Assembly: GCF_000725545.1 (NCBI RefSeq)
Contig: NZ_JNZP01000002.1
Location: 1-64,000 of the forward strand
From: Streptomyces exfoliatus
Lineage (GTDB): Bacteria > Actinomycetota > Actinomycetes > Streptomycetales > Streptomycetaceae
Length of the DNA stretch: 64,000 bases
Reading direction: 5' to 3'
Below are positions 33,786 through 43,400 of the stretch, in pieces. The translations under genes and the position numbers were made by a program. A model generated the notes under the pieces. That model searched no databases and was not told where the DNA came from. It saw only the letters and a program-made list of their open reading frames with translations. Positions within the stretch are counted from its first letter, which is position 1, and every line of letters starts with the position of its first letter.

Positions 33786-34997
33786 ATGAGCACCCTTGCC
33801 TGGTTCGCGCTCGGTTCCCTCGCCGTCTGGGGGTGGCTGGCCCTGGGCCAGGGCTTCTTCTGGCGTACGGACCAGCGGCTGCCACCGACCGCGCGCGGCC
33901 GCGCGCGCGGGGAGGCCGGCGAGGTCGCCGGCTCCGGCGGGCCGTATCCGTGGCCGTACGTGATCGTCGTCGTTCCCGCGCGGGACGAGGCCGAGGTGCT
34001 GCCGCTGAGCCTGCCGTCGCTGCTCGCCCAGGAGTATCCGGGGGTCGCGGAGGTGATCCTCGCGGACGACGGAAGTACGGACGGCACGGGGCGACTCGCC
34101 GCCGACCTCGCCGGACGGTACGGGGGCCTGCCGCTGACCGTGGTGTCGCCGGGTGAGCCGGAGCCGGGCTGGACCGGGAAGCTGTGGGCGCTGCGGCGCG
34201 GCATGGCGCTCGCACGCGCGCGTGGACCCGAGTTCCTGCTCCTGACGGACGCGGACATCGCCCATGAGCCGGACAGCCTGCGGCTCCTGGTGTCGGCGGC
34301 GGTGGCGAACGATCTGGACCTGGTGTCGCAGATGGCCCGGCTGCGGGTGGAGAGCCTGTGGGAGCGCCTGGTCGTGCCGGCGTTCGTCTACTTCTTCGCG
34401 CAGCTGTATCCCTTCCGGTGGATCAACCGGGCGCGGCCCCTGGCGACGGCCGCCGCGGGCGGTTGTGTGCTGCTGCGGACGGAGACGGCGGTGGCGGCCG
34501 ACGTGCCGGACGCGATCCGGCAGGCGGTGATCGACGACGTGTCGATGGCGCGGGCGGTGCGGCGGGCCGGCGGGCGGATCTGGCTGGGGCTGGCGGAGCG
34601 GGTCGACAGTGTGCGCCCGTACCCGGGGCTCGGGGAGCTGTGGCGGATGGTCGCCCGCAGCGCGTACGCGCAGCTGCGGCACAGTCCGTTGCTGCTCGTG
34701 GGGACGGTGGCGGGTCTGGCGCTCGTCTATCTGGTGCCGCCGGTGGCCACGGTGGCGGGTGTGCTCGGCGGGGACGCGGTGGCGGCCTGGGCGGGTGGTG
34801 CGGCGTGGGCGGTGATGGCGGGGACGTACGGGCCGATGCTCCGTTACTACCGGCAGCCGCTGTGGCTCGCTCCCCTGCTGCCCTTCACCGCGTTCCTCTA
34901 TCTCCTGATGACGGTGGACTCGGCGGTGCGGCACCACCGGGGCGGCGGGGCGGCGTGGAAGGGCCGGACGTACTCCCGCCCGGAGACGACTTCCTGA
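33786..34997 (+). CDS. HpnB-like membrane glycosyltransferase
   Basis: 403 residues from ATG at 33786. One N-terminal helix (TLAWFALGSLAVWGWLALG) is followed by a GT2 domain: VIVVVPARDEAEVLPLSLPS, LADDGSTDGTGRLAADL, LLLTDADIAHEPDSL (DxD) and VIDDVSMARAVRRAGGRIWL. Several C-terminal helices come after (LLLVGTVAGLALVYLVPPVA; FTAFLYLLMTVDSAVRH). The order matches the hopanoid-associated HpnB-type transferases, but no squalene-hopene genes are in the window, so the acceptor is unknown. The gene is divergent from the racemase-like gene (58 bases). Confidence 0.85.
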   Translation: MSTLAWFALGSLAVWGWLALGQGFFWRTDQRLPPTARGRARGEAGEVAGSGGPYPWPYVIVVVPARDEAEVLPLSLPSLLAQEYPGVAEVILADDGSTDGTGRLAADLAGRYGGLPLTVVSPGEPEPGWTGKLWALRRGMALARARGPEFLLLTDADIAHEPDSLRLLVSAAVANDLDLVSQMARLRVESLWERLVVPAFVYFFAQLYPFRWINRARPLATAAAGGCVLLRTETAVAADVPDAIRQAVIDDVSMARAVRRAGGRIWLGLAERVDSVRPYPGLGELWRMVARSAYAQLRHSPLLLVGTVAGLALVYLVPPVATVAGVLGGDAVAAWAGGAAWAVMAGTYGPMLRYYRQPLWLAPLLPFTAFLYLLMTVDSAVRHHRGGGAAWKGRTYSRPETTS

Positions 34998-35024
34998 GAC
35001 GCAAGTCGACGAAACACCCAGATC

Positions 35025-35043
35025 TTGATCGAAATTCGATCAA
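35025..35043. promoter_or_regulatory. Perfect 19-bp palindromic operator candidate
   Basis: TTGATCGAAATTCGATCAA is a perfect palindrome around a central A, AT-rich in a 72 percent GC background. It sits 15 bases upstream of the -35 box at 35058. The location suits an activator site or an upstream operator for the secreted beta-helix gene at 35122. Confidence 0.7.
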
Positions 35044-35057
35044 TCGACAAAGGTGCG

Positions 35058-35086
35058 TTGACTCGATCATCGGCCGCACCTAGCTT
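35058..35086 (+). promoter_or_regulatory. SigA/HrdB-type promoter
   Basis: TTGACT at 35058-35063, a 17-base spacer and TAGCTT at 35081-35086. This is a good match to the vegetative TTGACw/TAgnnT pattern of Streptomyces. Transcription would begin near 35093, about 30 bases before the ATG at 35122. Confidence 0.75.
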
Positions 35087-35121
35087 CTGGCGGCAGCAGA
35101 CCGTCAGAAGGGTGGTACGTC

Positions 35122-36630
35122 ATGACCATCGGAGCGTTCACAGGCCGTCAGGCGGTGGGCCGTTGGCTCCTCGTCGCCGGTCTCGTCCTCAGCGGGACCG
35201 GCGCCCTCGCCGCCGTCCCCGCCTCGGCCGCGGGCAGCACCACGTACGTGGACTGCTCACGGCCGGCCGCCGGTGACGGCAGCCAGGCATCGCCGTTCAA
35301 CAGCATCGGCCAGGCCAACGCGAGGACGTACGGCCCCGGCGACACGCTCGCCCTCGCGTCCGGCACCACCTGCACGGGCTCCCTCGCGCCGCGGGGCAGC
35401 GGCACCGTCACCGCCCCCGTCACCCTCACCGCCTACGGCACCGGGGCCCTGCCCGTGATCGACGGTGGCGGGGCCGCCGACGCCGTCTCCTTCACCAACC
35501 AGGACCACTGGCGGGTCAGCGGCCTCAAGCTGACCAACCCGTCCGCCACTCTCGCCCGTCGTACCGGTCTGCGGATCTCGGCCACCGACGGCACAGCGCA
35601 CCGCGGTTTCGACATCGGGCATCTCGTCGTCGACCGGGTGGCCGGCCAGACGAACAAGAACAGCCCCACCACCGAGGACTTCGTCCAGTCCGCCGGCGTC
35701 GTCACGGGTGCGAGCGGCACGAACTCGACCCTCCACGACATCAAGGTCCATCACAACCAGATCAGCAACACGGGCGGCGGCGGCCTCAAGATCCGCGTCG
35801 GCGCCATGGCCGTCAAGGGCTCCGGCGTCCTGATCGAGCACAACGTCATCAAGGACGTCGGCGGTGACGGCATCATCGCCAGCTACGCCGACGCCCCCAT
35901 GATCCAGTACAACAACGCGTCGGGCGTCGGCAACGGCGTGTACCCCTTCTCCGGAGGCAACTTCGCCGGCATCTGGGTGCTCGGCGACCACAACCCGACC
36001 ATCCAGAAGAACGCCGTGTACGGCATCACGCGGATGTCGGTGGCCGACAGCCAGGCCTTCGACTGCGACTGGGGCAACACCGGCACCTGCACGATCCAGT
36101 ACAACTTCAGCCGCGACAACATCGGCGGCTTCTTCCTCGACTGCGACGGGTGCGGCACCATCGGCGGCGCCAAGCAGATCATCCGCTACAACATCTCCGA
36201 GAACGACTGCCGCATGAGCAGCGTCAGCGCCGGCCGCTCCGCGCTGCACATGTACAACAACGTCTTCTACTGCACCGACAGGAAGTTCAGCATCACACTT
36301 CCCGACGAGAGCGTCGTCGAGAACAACATCTGGGTGGGCACCACCGACTCCCGGCTGCCCACCGACCCCGGCGTCCAGTGGCTGTGGAACGTCTTCCAGG
36401 GCGTGCCGCGCCCGACCGCCAACGGCATCGTCGGGGACCCGCACTTCCTGAACCCCGGCACGGGCGGCGACACGATCCACTCCGTCGACGGCTACAAGCT
36501 GCGCGCCACCTCCCCCGCCCTCGGCAACGGCTCCGTGATCAGCGGCAACGGAGGCCGCGACTACTGGGCCAACCCCGTGTCCGCGACCGTGAAACCGCAC
36601 CGCGGCGCGTACAACGGCCCCGGTCTGTAG
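35122..36630 (+). CDS. Secreted right-handed parallel beta-helix protein
   Basis: 502 residues from ATG at 35122, with GAAGGGTGG upstream. A Sec signal peptide is clear: basic start, WLLVAGLVLSGTGALAAVPA, cleavage after ASA near residue 36. The mature protein opens with TYVDCSRPAAGDGSQASPFN, the usual entry to pectate-lyase-like beta-helices, and then has repeated rungs (IKVHHNQISNTGGGGLKIRV; VLIEHNVIKDVGGDGIIASY; TIQKNAVYGITRMSVADSQA). Several Cys pairs suit an exported protein. It probably binds or cleaves a polysaccharide, but no clear catalytic set is visible. It has its own promoter and operator and lies upstream of the peptide-export locus, probably not in it. Confidence 0.85.
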   Translation: MTIGAFTGRQAVGRWLLVAGLVLSGTGALAAVPASAAGSTTYVDCSRPAAGDGSQASPFNSIGQANARTYGPGDTLALASGTTCTGSLAPRGSGTVTAPVTLTAYGTGALPVIDGGGAADAVSFTNQDHWRVSGLKLTNPSATLARRTGLRISATDGTAHRGFDIGHLVVDRVAGQTNKNSPTTEDFVQSAGVVTGASGTNSTLHDIKVHHNQISNTGGGGLKIRVGAMAVKGSGVLIEHNVIKDVGGDGIIASYADAPMIQYNNASGVGNGVYPFSGGNFAGIWVLGDHNPTIQKNAVYGITRMSVADSQAFDCDWGNTGTCTIQYNFSRDNIGGFFLDCDGCGTIGGAKQIIRYNISENDCRMSSVSAGRSALHMYNNVFYCTDRKFSITLPDESVVENNIWVGTTDSRLPTDPGVQWLWNVFQGVPRPTANGIVGDPHFLNPGTGGDTIHSVDGYKLRATSPALGNGSVISGNGGRDYWANPVSATVKPHRGAYNGPGL

Positions 36631-36990
36631 GGCACCGGCACTCCCGGGGTGACCACACGCCCCTTCCTCCCGGAAACCTGCACAACGTGTGCGTGTGGAG
36701 GGGCGGCGCCTTCACCGTTCCCCGACACCGGCGGGGAACGGCCCGCCCGGACAGCACCCTTCTGTCCCTTTAAGTTCCCCCGACGTGGCGGGGTGGCCGA
36801 ATCTGTTACTCGGATCCGAGGAGAAGCTGTCGGCATTCGGTGAAATTGGACGCACGACCGCTTCCCGAGGTGCAGAAACGCCAGAGCAGGAGCGTCAACC
36901 GAATTAGTCGGGTCAACCGTTCGCGTGATTGGATCAAACCCGCTGCGGCCGCAGAAGACGGATTCCCCCCATGAACGAAGGGTGCGCATC
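36631..36990 (+). promoter_or_regulatory. Upstream region of the double-glycine peptide gene
   Basis: This 360-base spacer has no gene. It holds a perfect 12-bp palindrome CTGCGGCCGCAG at 36943-36954, and the ribosome site GAAGG at 36978-36982, nine bases before the peptide ATG at 36991. A short ATG at 36971 starts a frame that dies soon. No clear promoter was assigned, although the AT-richer part near 36890-36940 is the best place for it. Confidence 0.4.
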
Positions 36991-37242
36991 ATGCGTCACG
37001 ACCTTGAGACCGTTGAGATCTCCGACGCCGACCTCGACGCGGTCTCCGGCGGTCTCGTCACCGTCTCCGGCGGCCTCGCCGGCGCTCTGACCAGCGACGT
37101 CACCAACCTGCTCGGCACCGTCGGCTCCCTCCAGACGGTCCAGGGCGTCGAGGGCATCGCCGCCGGCGTCCCCGGCCTGGCCTCCGGCATCACCGGTGTC
37201 TCGGTGAACACCGCGGGCATCACCGGCCTCGCCGGTATCTGA
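36991..37242 (+). CDS. Double-glycine leader peptide, cysteine-free, exported by NHLM-type system
   Basis: 83 residues from ATG at 36991. The leader is MRHDLETVEISDADLDAVSG plus G, a classic acidic double-glycine leader with the ISDADLDAVSGG signature recognised by C39 peptidases. Cleavage after Gly21 would release 62 residues. A second GG at 27-28 (VTVSGG) could be an alternative site. The core is Gly-, Val-, Thr- and Leu-rich (LAGALTSDVTNLLGTVGSLQ) with no Cys, Lys, Trp or His, and is hydrophobic. Databases tend to name relatives type A2 lantipeptides, but without cysteine no lanthionine ring can form and no LanM-like gene is nearby. A strong hairpin and then the exporter genes follow. Confidence 0.85.
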   Translation: MRHDLETVEISDADLDAVSGGLVTVSGGLAGALTSDVTNLLGTVGSLQTVQGVEGIAAGVPGLASGITGVSVNTAGITGLAGI

Positions 37243-37256
37243 GCCGCAGGTAATCC

Positions 37257-37291
37257 GTGAACCCCGGAACCACCCCGGTTCCGGGGTTCAC
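37257..37291 (+). terminator. 15-bp perfect hairpin between peptide and exporter genes
   Basis: GTGAACCCCGGAACC at 37257-37271 pairs perfectly with GGTTCCGGGGTTCAC at 37277-37291 across five bases. It begins 15 bases after the peptide stop codon. In bacteriocin-type operons such an element stops most transcripts after the peptide gene and stabilises its mRNA, giving far more peptide than transporter. Confidence 0.85.
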
Positions 37292-37375
37292 GGCCGCCCC
37301 TGATCCCGACCGCTCAAAAAGACGCCCGCGAAGAATGCGACACCAGGCGACAGAATGCAGCCGAAGGAATAGTCC

Positions 37376-38182
37376 GTGCAGTTCCGCCGCAATGCGCTTT
37401 CCAAGCTGCAAGCGCCCGAAGAACTCGACGTGCCCGTGCGTTTCGCGCGCCCCCAGGGCCGCCTCGTGCTCGCCGTCACCGTCATCGTCATGGCCGCCGC
37501 CGGCGTCTGGGCCCTCACCGGCACGGTGACGTCCAAGCTGACCGCCCCCGGCCTCCTCACCCACGCCGAGGGCACCTATCTGCTCCAGAGCCCCGTCTCC
37601 GGACAGGTCACGGAGGTCCTCACCGAAGAGGGCCGGGCCGTCGCCCCGGGCGCCCCCGTGCTGACCGTCCGCACGGACCGGGGCGACCGTCCCGTCCGGG
37701 CCGTCGCCGGCGGACGCGTCACCACCCTGCACGCGCGGCTGGGTTCCGTCCTCACCACGGGCGCCGACGTGGCGGCCGTCGAGCGCGTGACCGATCCGGA
37801 CGCCCCCCTGGTGGCCGTCCTGTACCTGCCGGGTGACTCCGCCGCGACGGTACGCGTGGGCTCCCGGGTCGACCTCGGCGTCCAGTCCGTCCCGCGCGAC
37901 CGGTTCGGCGTGCTCGTCGGCCGGGTCGCCTCCGTCGGCCGCACCCCCCAGTCGGCGGCCCAGCTCGGCTCCTTCCTCGGCGACGCGGGACTCGCCGCAC
38001 GCTTCTCCCGGCAGGGCGACCCGGTCGCGGTCCTCGTGACCCTGGACCGCTCCCCCGCGACCGCCTCCGGATACGTCTGGTCCTCGGCGGACGGCCCCCC
38101 GCACGCCCCCGCCTCCCGTACGCCCGTCACCGGCGCCGTCCACCTCGCCGCGCAGCGCCCCGTCGACTGGCTGCTCCCGTGA
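37376..38182 (+). CDS. NHLM bacteriocin system secretion protein (HlyD-like adaptor)
   Basis: 268 residues from GTG at 37376, with GAAGGA seven bases upstream. One N-terminal transmembrane segment (LVLAVTVIVMAAAGVWALTG, about residues 30-50) precedes a biotinyl-lipoyl-like HlyD domain (YLLQSPVSGQVTEVLTEEGR; PGAPVLTVRTDRGDRPVRAV; GRVTTLHARLGSVLTTGADV). This is the periplasmic-adaptor counterpart of the NHLM peptide exporters, shortened as usual in Gram-positive bacteria. Its stop overlaps the GTG of the next gene (GTGA), so the export proteins are translationally coupled. Confidence 0.85.
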   Translation: MQFRRNALSKLQAPEELDVPVRFARPQGRLVLAVTVIVMAAAGVWALTGTVTSKLTAPGLLTHAEGTYLLQSPVSGQVTEVLTEEGRAVAPGAPVLTVRTDRGDRPVRAVAGGRVTTLHARLGSVLTTGADVAAVERVTDPDAPLVAVLYLPGDSAATVRVGSRVDLGVQSVPRDRFGVLVGRVASVGRTPQSAAQLGSFLGDAGLAARFSRQGDPVAVLVTLDRSPATASGYVWSSADGPPHAPASRTPVTGAVHLAAQRPVDWLLP

Positions 38183-40470
38183 GCGCGCGGCCCAGGGCGT
38201 CGACCCGGGCCCGACCGTCCTCGCGCAGGCTCCCGCCCGCCGCCGGTCCCCGACGCCGTACGCCCGTCCCCAGGGGAGCCGGGGGAACCAAGGGACCCAA
38301 GGCGGCCGAGGGCCGTCGGCCCCGGACCGTCCGTACCCCCACCGTGCTCCAGATGGAGGCGGTCGAGTGCGGCGCCGCCGCCCTCGCCATGGTGCTCGGC
38401 CACCACGGCCGCTTCGTCCCGCTGGAGGAGCTCCGCATCGCCTGCGGCGTCTCCCGCGACGGATCCAGGGCCGGCAACCTCCTGAAGGCCGCCCGTGGTT
38501 ACGGCCTCCAGGCCAAGGGCATGCAGATGGATGTCGCCGCGCTCGCCGGGGTGGCGGGGCCTGCCGTCCTGTTCTGGGAGTTCAACCACTACGTCGTCTA
38601 CGAGGGCATGGGCCGCCGCTTCGGGCGTCCCGGCGTGTACGTCAACGACCCGGGCAGCGGCCGCCGGTTCGTCCCCATGGACCAGTTCGACACCAGCTTC
38701 ACCGGCATCGTGCTCACCTTCGAACCCGGCCCCACCTTCCGCCGCGGCGGCAGCCGGCCGGGCGTCCTCGCCGCCCTGCCCGCCCGGCTGCGCGGCACCT
38801 CCGGCACCATGGCCGCGGCGGTCGTCGCCAGCCTGCTCCTGGTGGCCGCCGGCGCCTGGGTGCCGGCCCTGAGCCGTACGTACATCGACATGTTCCTCAT
38901 CGGGAACCAGACGTCCCTGCTCGGCGTGGTCTTCGCGGCGATGGCGACCACCCTCGTCCTCACCGCCACCCTCACCGCCCTCCAGCAGGCCAATCTGCTG
39001 CGCGGGCGCATCATCGCCTCCACCCTGGGCAGCGCCCGCTTCCTGCGGCATCTGCTGCGGCTCCCGCTCGCCTTCTACGCCCAGCGCAGCCCCGCGGACC
39101 TCGTCCAGCGTCTCCAGTCCAACGACGCCGTCGCCGAGACCCTCGCCCGCGACCTGGCCGCCGCGGCCGTCGACGCCGTCGTCGTGCTGCTCTACGCGGT
39201 ACTGCTGTGGACGTACGACCCGCAGCTCACCGTCGTCGGCGTGCTCATCGCCCTGCTCAACCTCCTCGCCCTGCGCGTCGTCATCCACCTGCGGGCCACC
39301 GGTACGCAGAGGCTGCGCGCCGAGAGCGCCCGGCTGACCAACACCGCGTACAGCGGGCTCCAGCTCATCGAGACGATGAAGGCCACGGGCGGCGAGGACG
39401 GCTTCTTCCGTCGCTGGGCCGGACAGCACGCCACCACCCTCGACGTGCAGCAGCGGCTCGGCGTGCCCAGCGCCTGGCTGGCGGTCGTCGCGCCCACCCT
39501 CGCCGCGCTCAACAGCGCGCTGATCCTCACGATCGGCGGCCTGCGGGCCGTGGAGGGGCACCTCACCGTCGGACTGCTCGTCGCCTTCCAGGCCCTCGTG
39601 ACCGGCTTCACGGCACCGATCACCCGGCTCAACGGCGTGGCGGGCCGCGTCCAGGACTTCGCCGCCGACGTCGCCCGCCTCAGGGACGTCGAGGACTTCC
39701 CCGTCGACCCGGTCCACACCCGGCGCGCCCCGCACGCCCCGACCCGCCGGCTCACCGGGCACGTCGAACTGGAGGGCGTCACCTTCGGATACAGCCCCCT
39801 GGACGCCCCCCTGCTCAAGGACTTCCGGCTCACCGTCGGCCCCGGGCAGCAGGTCGCCCTGGTCGGCGGCTCCGGCAGCGGCAAGTCCACCGTCTCGCGG
39901 CTGATGTCCGGCCTCTACACGCCGTGGGAGGGCGCGATCCGCATCGACGGGATGCGCCTGGAGGACATCCCGCGCAGCGCCCTCGCGGCCTCCGTCTCCT
40001 TCGTCGACCAGGACGTCTTCCTCTTCGAGGGCACCGTCCGCGACAACGTGGCGCTCTGGGACCCCTCCGTGCCGGACGAGGCGGTCGTCGCCGCCCTCCA
40101 GGACGCCGCCGTGTACGACGTGGTCGCCCGCCGCCCCGGCGGCATCCGCAGCCGCGTCGAGCAGGACGGCCGCAACTTCTCCGGCGGCCAGCGCCAGCGC
40201 CTGGAGATCGCCCGCGCCCTGGTGCGCCGCCCCAGCGTCCTGATCCTCGACGAGGTGACCAGCGCCCTCGACGCGGCGACCGAACAGATCGTCATCGACA
40301 ACCTGCGGCGGCGCGGCTGCGCCTGCGTGGTCATCGCCCACCGGCTGAGCACCGTGCGCGACAGCGACGAGATCGTCGTCCTCGACCGGGGCACGGTCGT
40401 CGAACGCGGGCGCCACGAACAGCTCGTCGCCGCGGGGGGCGCGTACGCGGCCCTGGTCAAGGAGCACTGA
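38179..40470 (+). CDS. NHLM-type peptide exporter: C39 peptidase, permease and ATPase
   Basis: 763 residues from GTG at 38179. A C39 leader peptidase lies at about 55-175, with catalytic Cys64 in QMEAVECGAAALAMVLGHHG, His in EFNHYVVYEG and Asp in YVNDPGSGRR. Five or six transmembrane helices follow (TMAAAVVASLLLVAAGAWVP). The ATPase is complete: Walker A GGSGSGKSTVSRL near 562, signature FSGGQRQRLEIARAL near 667, Walker B LILDEVTSALDAAT near 688, and VIAHRLSTV. It should cut the peptide of 36991 after GG and export the core. The start region of about 50 residues is Arg/Pro-rich, and a later start is possible. Confidence 0.92.
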   Translation: MSARPRASTRARPSSRRLPPAAGPRRRTPVPRGAGGTKGPKAAEGRRPRTVRTPTVLQMEAVECGAAALAMVLGHHGRFVPLEELRIACGVSRDGSRAGNLLKAARGYGLQAKGMQMDVAALAGVAGPAVLFWEFNHYVVYEGMGRRFGRPGVYVNDPGSGRRFVPMDQFDTSFTGIVLTFEPGPTFRRGGSRPGVLAALPARLRGTSGTMAAAVVASLLLVAAGAWVPALSRTYIDMFLIGNQTSLLGVVFAAMATTLVLTATLTALQQANLLRGRIIASTLGSARFLRHLLRLPLAFYAQRSPADLVQRLQSNDAVAETLARDLAAAAVDAVVVLLYAVLLWTYDPQLTVVGVLIALLNLLALRVVIHLRATGTQRLRAESARLTNTAYSGLQLIETMKATGGEDGFFRRWAGQHATTLDVQQRLGVPSAWLAVVAPTLAALNSALILTIGGLRAVEGHLTVGLLVAFQALVTGFTAPITRLNGVAGRVQDFAADVARLRDVEDFPVDPVHTRRAPHAPTRRLTGHVELEGVTFGYSPLDAPLLKDFRLTVGPGQQVALVGGSGSGKSTVSRLMSGLYTPWEGAIRIDGMRLEDIPRSALAASVSFVDQDVFLFEGTVRDNVALWDPSVPDEAVVAALQDAAVYDVVARRPGGIRSRVEQDGRNFSGGQRQRLEIARALVRRPSVLILDEVTSALDAATEQIVIDNLRRRGCACVVIAHRLSTVRDSDEIVVLDRGTVVERGRHEQLVAAGGAYAALVKEH

Positions 40471-40471
40471 G

Positions 40472-43400
40472 GTGACGTTTCCCCAACCGCCCGCCGACCC
40501 CACCGGCGTACGGCACGGCGGCGGCGCCCCCGACCCGGTCGTGGCGGCCCTGGGCGCCCTCGGCACGGCGGTCGACTGCGCCGGCCTGAGCAGCGTCCCC
40601 CTCGAAGGGCCGCACGTCCTCTGGCTCGTCGTCGACGGCGCGCTCGACCTCTTCGCCGTCGACGCGGCACGGCTCGGCCCGTGGCACTTCCTGGGCCGTC
40701 TCGGGGCGGGCACGCTGCTCCTGGGGCCGGTCGAAGGACCCGCGCACACCCTGATCGGCCGCCCCGCGCAGGGCTGCCTGCTGCGCCGCGTCGAGCTGCG
40801 CGAACTGGCGTACGCGGCGGGGCAGTACGCCGGTCAGGGGTACGGAGAGCACGGGTACGGAGAGCAGGGGTACGGGCAGCGGGGACACGGCGGCCACGAC
40901 GGGTACGGAGGGCAGGCGTACGGGGAGCAGGGGTACGGCGGCCGGTGGTACGAGGGCCAGTGGTACGAGGACCAGGGCGCGGACGGGACGCGGGCCGAGC
41001 CCCCTCCCAGTCCCCTGGAGCACGCCTTCGCGCTCGGCATCGGGCGCGGGCTGCGGGTCCTGTACCAGGCCACCCTCGACGGCGGCTCCACCGCCGGCAC
41101 GGGCGACGACGACGTCCTCTGGATGCGGCTGGCCCCGGGCAGCATCGCGTACGGGGCCGCGTACGAGGGCTATGAGGGGTACGAGGGGTACCCGGCCCAC
41201 GAGGGCCACCAGAGCCCCGGCGCGGGCACGCTCCTCGTCGACCCCGCGACCTGGCAGGGCATGGTCGACCAGCAGTACCGGCTGCTGCACGCCCTGGACG
41301 GCTGGATCGAGCAGCTCGAACGCGACCACGAGGACCGCGCGGCGGCCGGGGTCGAGGCGGGCGAGGCGGCCCGCACCACGGCCGACCGCACCCTGCTCGC
41401 CTCCATCGGCCGCCCCGGTGGGCCGGGCGCCCGGGGCCGCGCGGGCGCCGACGCGACCTACGCGGTGTGCCGGGCCGTGGCCGACGAGGCGCGCATCACG
41501 CTCGTGGAACCGGCGGACGCGGGCGACGCCTTCGGCGCGGACCCCGGGTGCCCCGACCCCGTCGAGCGGATCGCGCTCGCCTCGCGGATCCGCACCCGGG
41601 GCGTCCGCCTCGGCGACCGCTGGTGGCGCGAGGACAGCGGACCCCTGGTGGGTCACCGCGCGGCCGACGGGACACCGGTCGCACTGCTGTGGCGACGCGG
41701 CCGGTACGTGGCCTTCGACCCGGCCACGGGCGAGCGGGAGCGCGTCGGCCGGGCGGGCGCGGCCGCGTTCGCGCCGAGCGCCGTCATGTTCTACCGCCCG
41801 CTGCCCGACCGGCCGCTGAGTCTGCCTCAGCTGCTCAGGTTCAGCCTGCGGGGCACCCGGGCGGAGCTGCGCGCCCTGCTCCTGGGCGGGCTCGTGGCGG
41901 TCGTCCTGGGCGCCCTGGTGCCCGTGGCGACGGGCAAGGTGCTCGGCACGTACGTACCCGCTGCCGAGACCGGGCTCATCGTGCAGACCGGCGTGGCGGT
42001 CATCGCGACCAGCATCGTGTCGGCCGCCTTCATGCTGCTGCAGAACACGGCGATCCTGCGGATGGAGGGCCGGATCGAGGCCACCCTCCAGCCGGCCGTC
42101 TGGGACCGGCTGCTCCGGCTGCCGACGACGTTCTTCGCGGGCCGCTCGACCGGCGAACTGGCCGGTGCCGCCATGGGCGTCAGCGCCATCCGGCGGGTCC
42201 TGTCCGGCATCGGTCCCGTGGTCGTCCAGGCGGGCACCGTCGGCACGGTCAACCTGGTGCTGCTGCTCGTCTACAGCGTGCCCCTGGCCCTGGTCGCGCT
42301 CGCCCTGCTGCTCGCCACGGCCGCGGTCTTCCTGGGCCTCGGGCTGTGGCAGCTGCGGTACCAGCGGCAGCTGATCCTGCTCGGCAACAAGCTCGACAAC
42401 CAGGCCTTCCAGACCCTGCGCGGTCTGCCGAAGCTGCGCGTCGCGGCGGCCGAGAGCTTCGCCTACGCGGCCTGGGCGGGGCGGTTCGCCCGTACCCGCG
42501 AACTGCACCGGCGCGTCGGGCGGATCAAGAACGTCCTCGCGGTCCTCGGCGCGGTCTGTCTGCCGCTGTGCACGCTGGTGATGTTCGCGCTCCTGGCCGG
42601 GCCCGCCCGCGGCACGCTGTCCGCGAGCGAGTTCCTCACCTTCAGCACCGCCGTCACGATGATGCTGTCCTCGGTCACGCAGCTGACCGGCGCGCTCCTC
42701 TCGGCCGCCGCCGTGCAACCCATGTTCGAGCAGATCAGGCCGGTGTTCCGGGCGACGCCCGAGGTGCGCGGCTCCAGCGTCAGGCCCGGTGAGCTGACCG
42801 GGGCGATCGAGGCCGAGAACCTGTCCTACCGCTACGGCGAGGACGGTCCGCTGGTGCTCGACGGGGTCGATCTGCGGGTGCGGCCGGGCGAGTTCGTGGC
42901 GATCGTCGGGGCCAGCGGCTGCGGCAAGTCCACCCTCCTGCGGCTGCTCATCGGGTTCGACCGGCCGGTCTCCGGGACCGTGCGGTACGACGGGCAGGAT
43001 CTCGCGGCCCTCGACCAGGCGGCCGTGCGGCGCCAGTGCGGGGTCGTGCTCCAGAACGCCCAGCCGTTCTCCGGCTCCGTCCTCGACTGCATCCGCGGCG
43101 CCGGGACGTACCCCCTGGAGGACGCGTGGGCCGCTGCGGCGATGGCGGGCCTGGCGGAGGACATCAAGGCCATGCCCATGGGCATGCACACGATGCTGTC
43201 CGACGGCGGAGGCAGCGTCTCGGGCGGGCAGCGGCAGCGGCTGATGATCGCCCAGGCGCTGATCCGCAGGCCGCGCGTCCTCTTCTTCGACGAGGCGACC
43301 AGCGCGCTGGACAACGAGGCCCAGCGGACCGTCATCGAGTCGACGCGTGCCCTGAACGCGACCCGGGTGGTGATCGCCCACCGGCTGTCCACGATCATGG

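Noticed and set aside
33786..34997. Hopanoid biosynthesis locus
   Set aside because: The glycosyltransferase resembles HpnB, but no squalene-hopene cyclase, HpnC/D/E or related genes are adjacent.
36991..37242. Annotation as a lanthipeptide
   Set aside because: The core has no cysteine and no LanM, LanB/C or similar enzyme lies in the window, so thioether rings cannot be supported.
37576..40749. Long reverse-strand frame opposite the C39 exporter
   Set aside because: The encoded sequence is Gly/Asp/Glu-rich without motifs, and the plus-strand exporter has all catalytic residues. It is a shadow frame.
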